A DNA stretch of 64,000 nt, taken from contig CALKHN010000078.1 in the NCBI GenBank assembly GCA_937991535.1, forward strand, positions 1 to 64,000. Reading direction: 5' to 3'. Origin of the DNA: an uncultured Sphingobacteriales bacterium (GTDB lineage: Bacteria > Bacteroidota > Bacteroidia > Chitinophagales > Chitinophagaceae). Under the pieces are notes generated by a model. That model was not told the DNA's origin. It made no database searches and saw nothing but the letters and a program-made list of their open reading frames with translations. Every line of letters starts with the position of its first letter. Position 1 is the stretch's first letter. Positions 63,546 through 64,000 of the stretch are shown in pieces. A program made the translations under genes and the position numbers.

Positions 63546-64000
63546 CTACTTCAATCGTATTTCGGCAACGCCACAACCCTGGGCCACCATTGGAAATACA
63601 TTATTCTCCTTGCCTACCATAATTTCCAATAAATACGATCCTTTATGCTGCAGCATTTCATTAAAGGAACTTTTTAATTCTTCCCGTTTTGAAATACTTT
63701 TACCGGCAATGCCATACGATTTGGCTACCATCACAAAATCGGGGCTGGTTATATTTACAAAAGAATATCTTTTATCATTAAATAGTTGCTGCCACTGGCG
63801 CACCATTCCTAAAAACTGGTTATTCAAAATAACGATCTTTACGTCTACGTTGAACTGCATAATAGTACCCAATTCCTGCAGTGTCATTTGAAAACCGCCA
63901 TCTCCGATTATTGCAATCACTCTCCGGTGAGGAGCACCGAATTTAGCCCCAATTGCGGCGGGTAAAGCAAAACCCATTGTTCCCAGTCCACCGGAAGTAA
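63546..64000 (-). CDS. ilvB: Acetolactate synthase large subunit, C-terminal part (cut by window end)
   Basis: About 150 residues of the C-terminal thiamine-diphosphate domain, open to the window edge: TSGGLGTMGFALPAAIG, the ThDP/Mg motif IAIIGDGGFQMTLQELGT with ILNNQFLGMVRQWQ, and the tail EIMVGKENNVFPMVAQGCG. It condenses pyruvate (or pyruvate and 2-oxobutanoate) to acetolactate. The frame continues beyond base 64000; the N-terminus is not in view. Confidence 0.96.
   Translation of the reverse strand, partial: TSGGLGTMGFALPAAIGAKFGAPHRRVIAIIGDGGFQMTLQELGTIMQFNVDVKIVILNNQFLGMVRQWQQLFNDKRYSFVNITSPDFVMVAKSYGIAGKSISKREELKSSFNEMLQHKGSYLLEIMVGKENNVFPMVAQGCGVAEIRLK

Overview
The window looks like a chromosome segment of a Bacteroidota bacterium, most likely family Chitinophagaceae. 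The grounds are promoter boxes of the TAnnTTTG type, a C-terminal domain resembling type IX secretion sorting domains, GH78 and GH67-like secreted glycosidases, RDD, DinB and OYE genes typical of the group, a Bacteroidota-type IlvC, and short degenerate tandem repeats filling many intergenic gaps. I see no rRNA, no convincing tRNA, no CRISPR array and no intact transposase gene.

Layout. 1-11 kb: housekeeping and secreted proteins (AhpD-like protein, greA, a 2-hydroxyacid dehydrogenase, rsmA, pdxA, a TIM-barrel isomerase, an FGE-fold protein, a Gfo/Idh/MocA oxidoreductase, two small secreted beta proteins). 11-28 kb: sulfur. On the minus strand metY-metX-hom lies behind a SAM-I riboswitch with its terminator. 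Divergently, the plus-strand run cysH-cysD-cysN-cysE-cobA-cysJ-cysI ends in a precorrin-2-dehydrogenase/TSUP-transporter fusion, followed by osmC-like and metZ. Together these take up sulfate, reduce it to sulfide, make the siroheme needed by CysI, and place sulfide on O-acylhomoserine or O-acetylserine. 27.8-33.8 kb: a tight seven-gene minus-strand operon in which five unrecognised proteins without signal peptides (Ig-like domains, helical N-termini, an octapeptide repeat) precede a polyprenyl diphosphate synthase and a geranylgeranyl-reductase-family flavoprotein. 34-42 kb: membrane acyltransferase, DinB, OYE, and a GH78 plus propeller-lipoprotein pair.

42-49 kb is the accessory part. An AT-rich 1023-residue gene fuses an Mrr-like nuclease domain to a NACHT ATPase and is probably an anti-phage NLR-like protein. 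Next to it is a lone tandem-domain arsA. The two genes are bounded and separated by copies of a roughly 370-bp repeat and by inverted TGCCCATAAC motifs. 49-64 kb returns to ordinary content: rhomboid protease, RDD protein, GH67-like glycosidase, outer-membrane barrel, gltBD, and the branched-chain amino-acid genes ilvA-ilvC-ilvN-ilvB (the last cut by the window end).

Most worth a second look: the Ig-domain/isoprenoid operon; the nuclease-NACHT gene and its cassette-like borders; three related MITE-like elements (2.2, 37.5 and 49.3 kb); a gene at 0.8-1.3 kb cut by one in-frame TAG with its frame preserved; a terminator hairpin in the greA leader; and the long untranslated stretch between the SAM-I terminator and metY.
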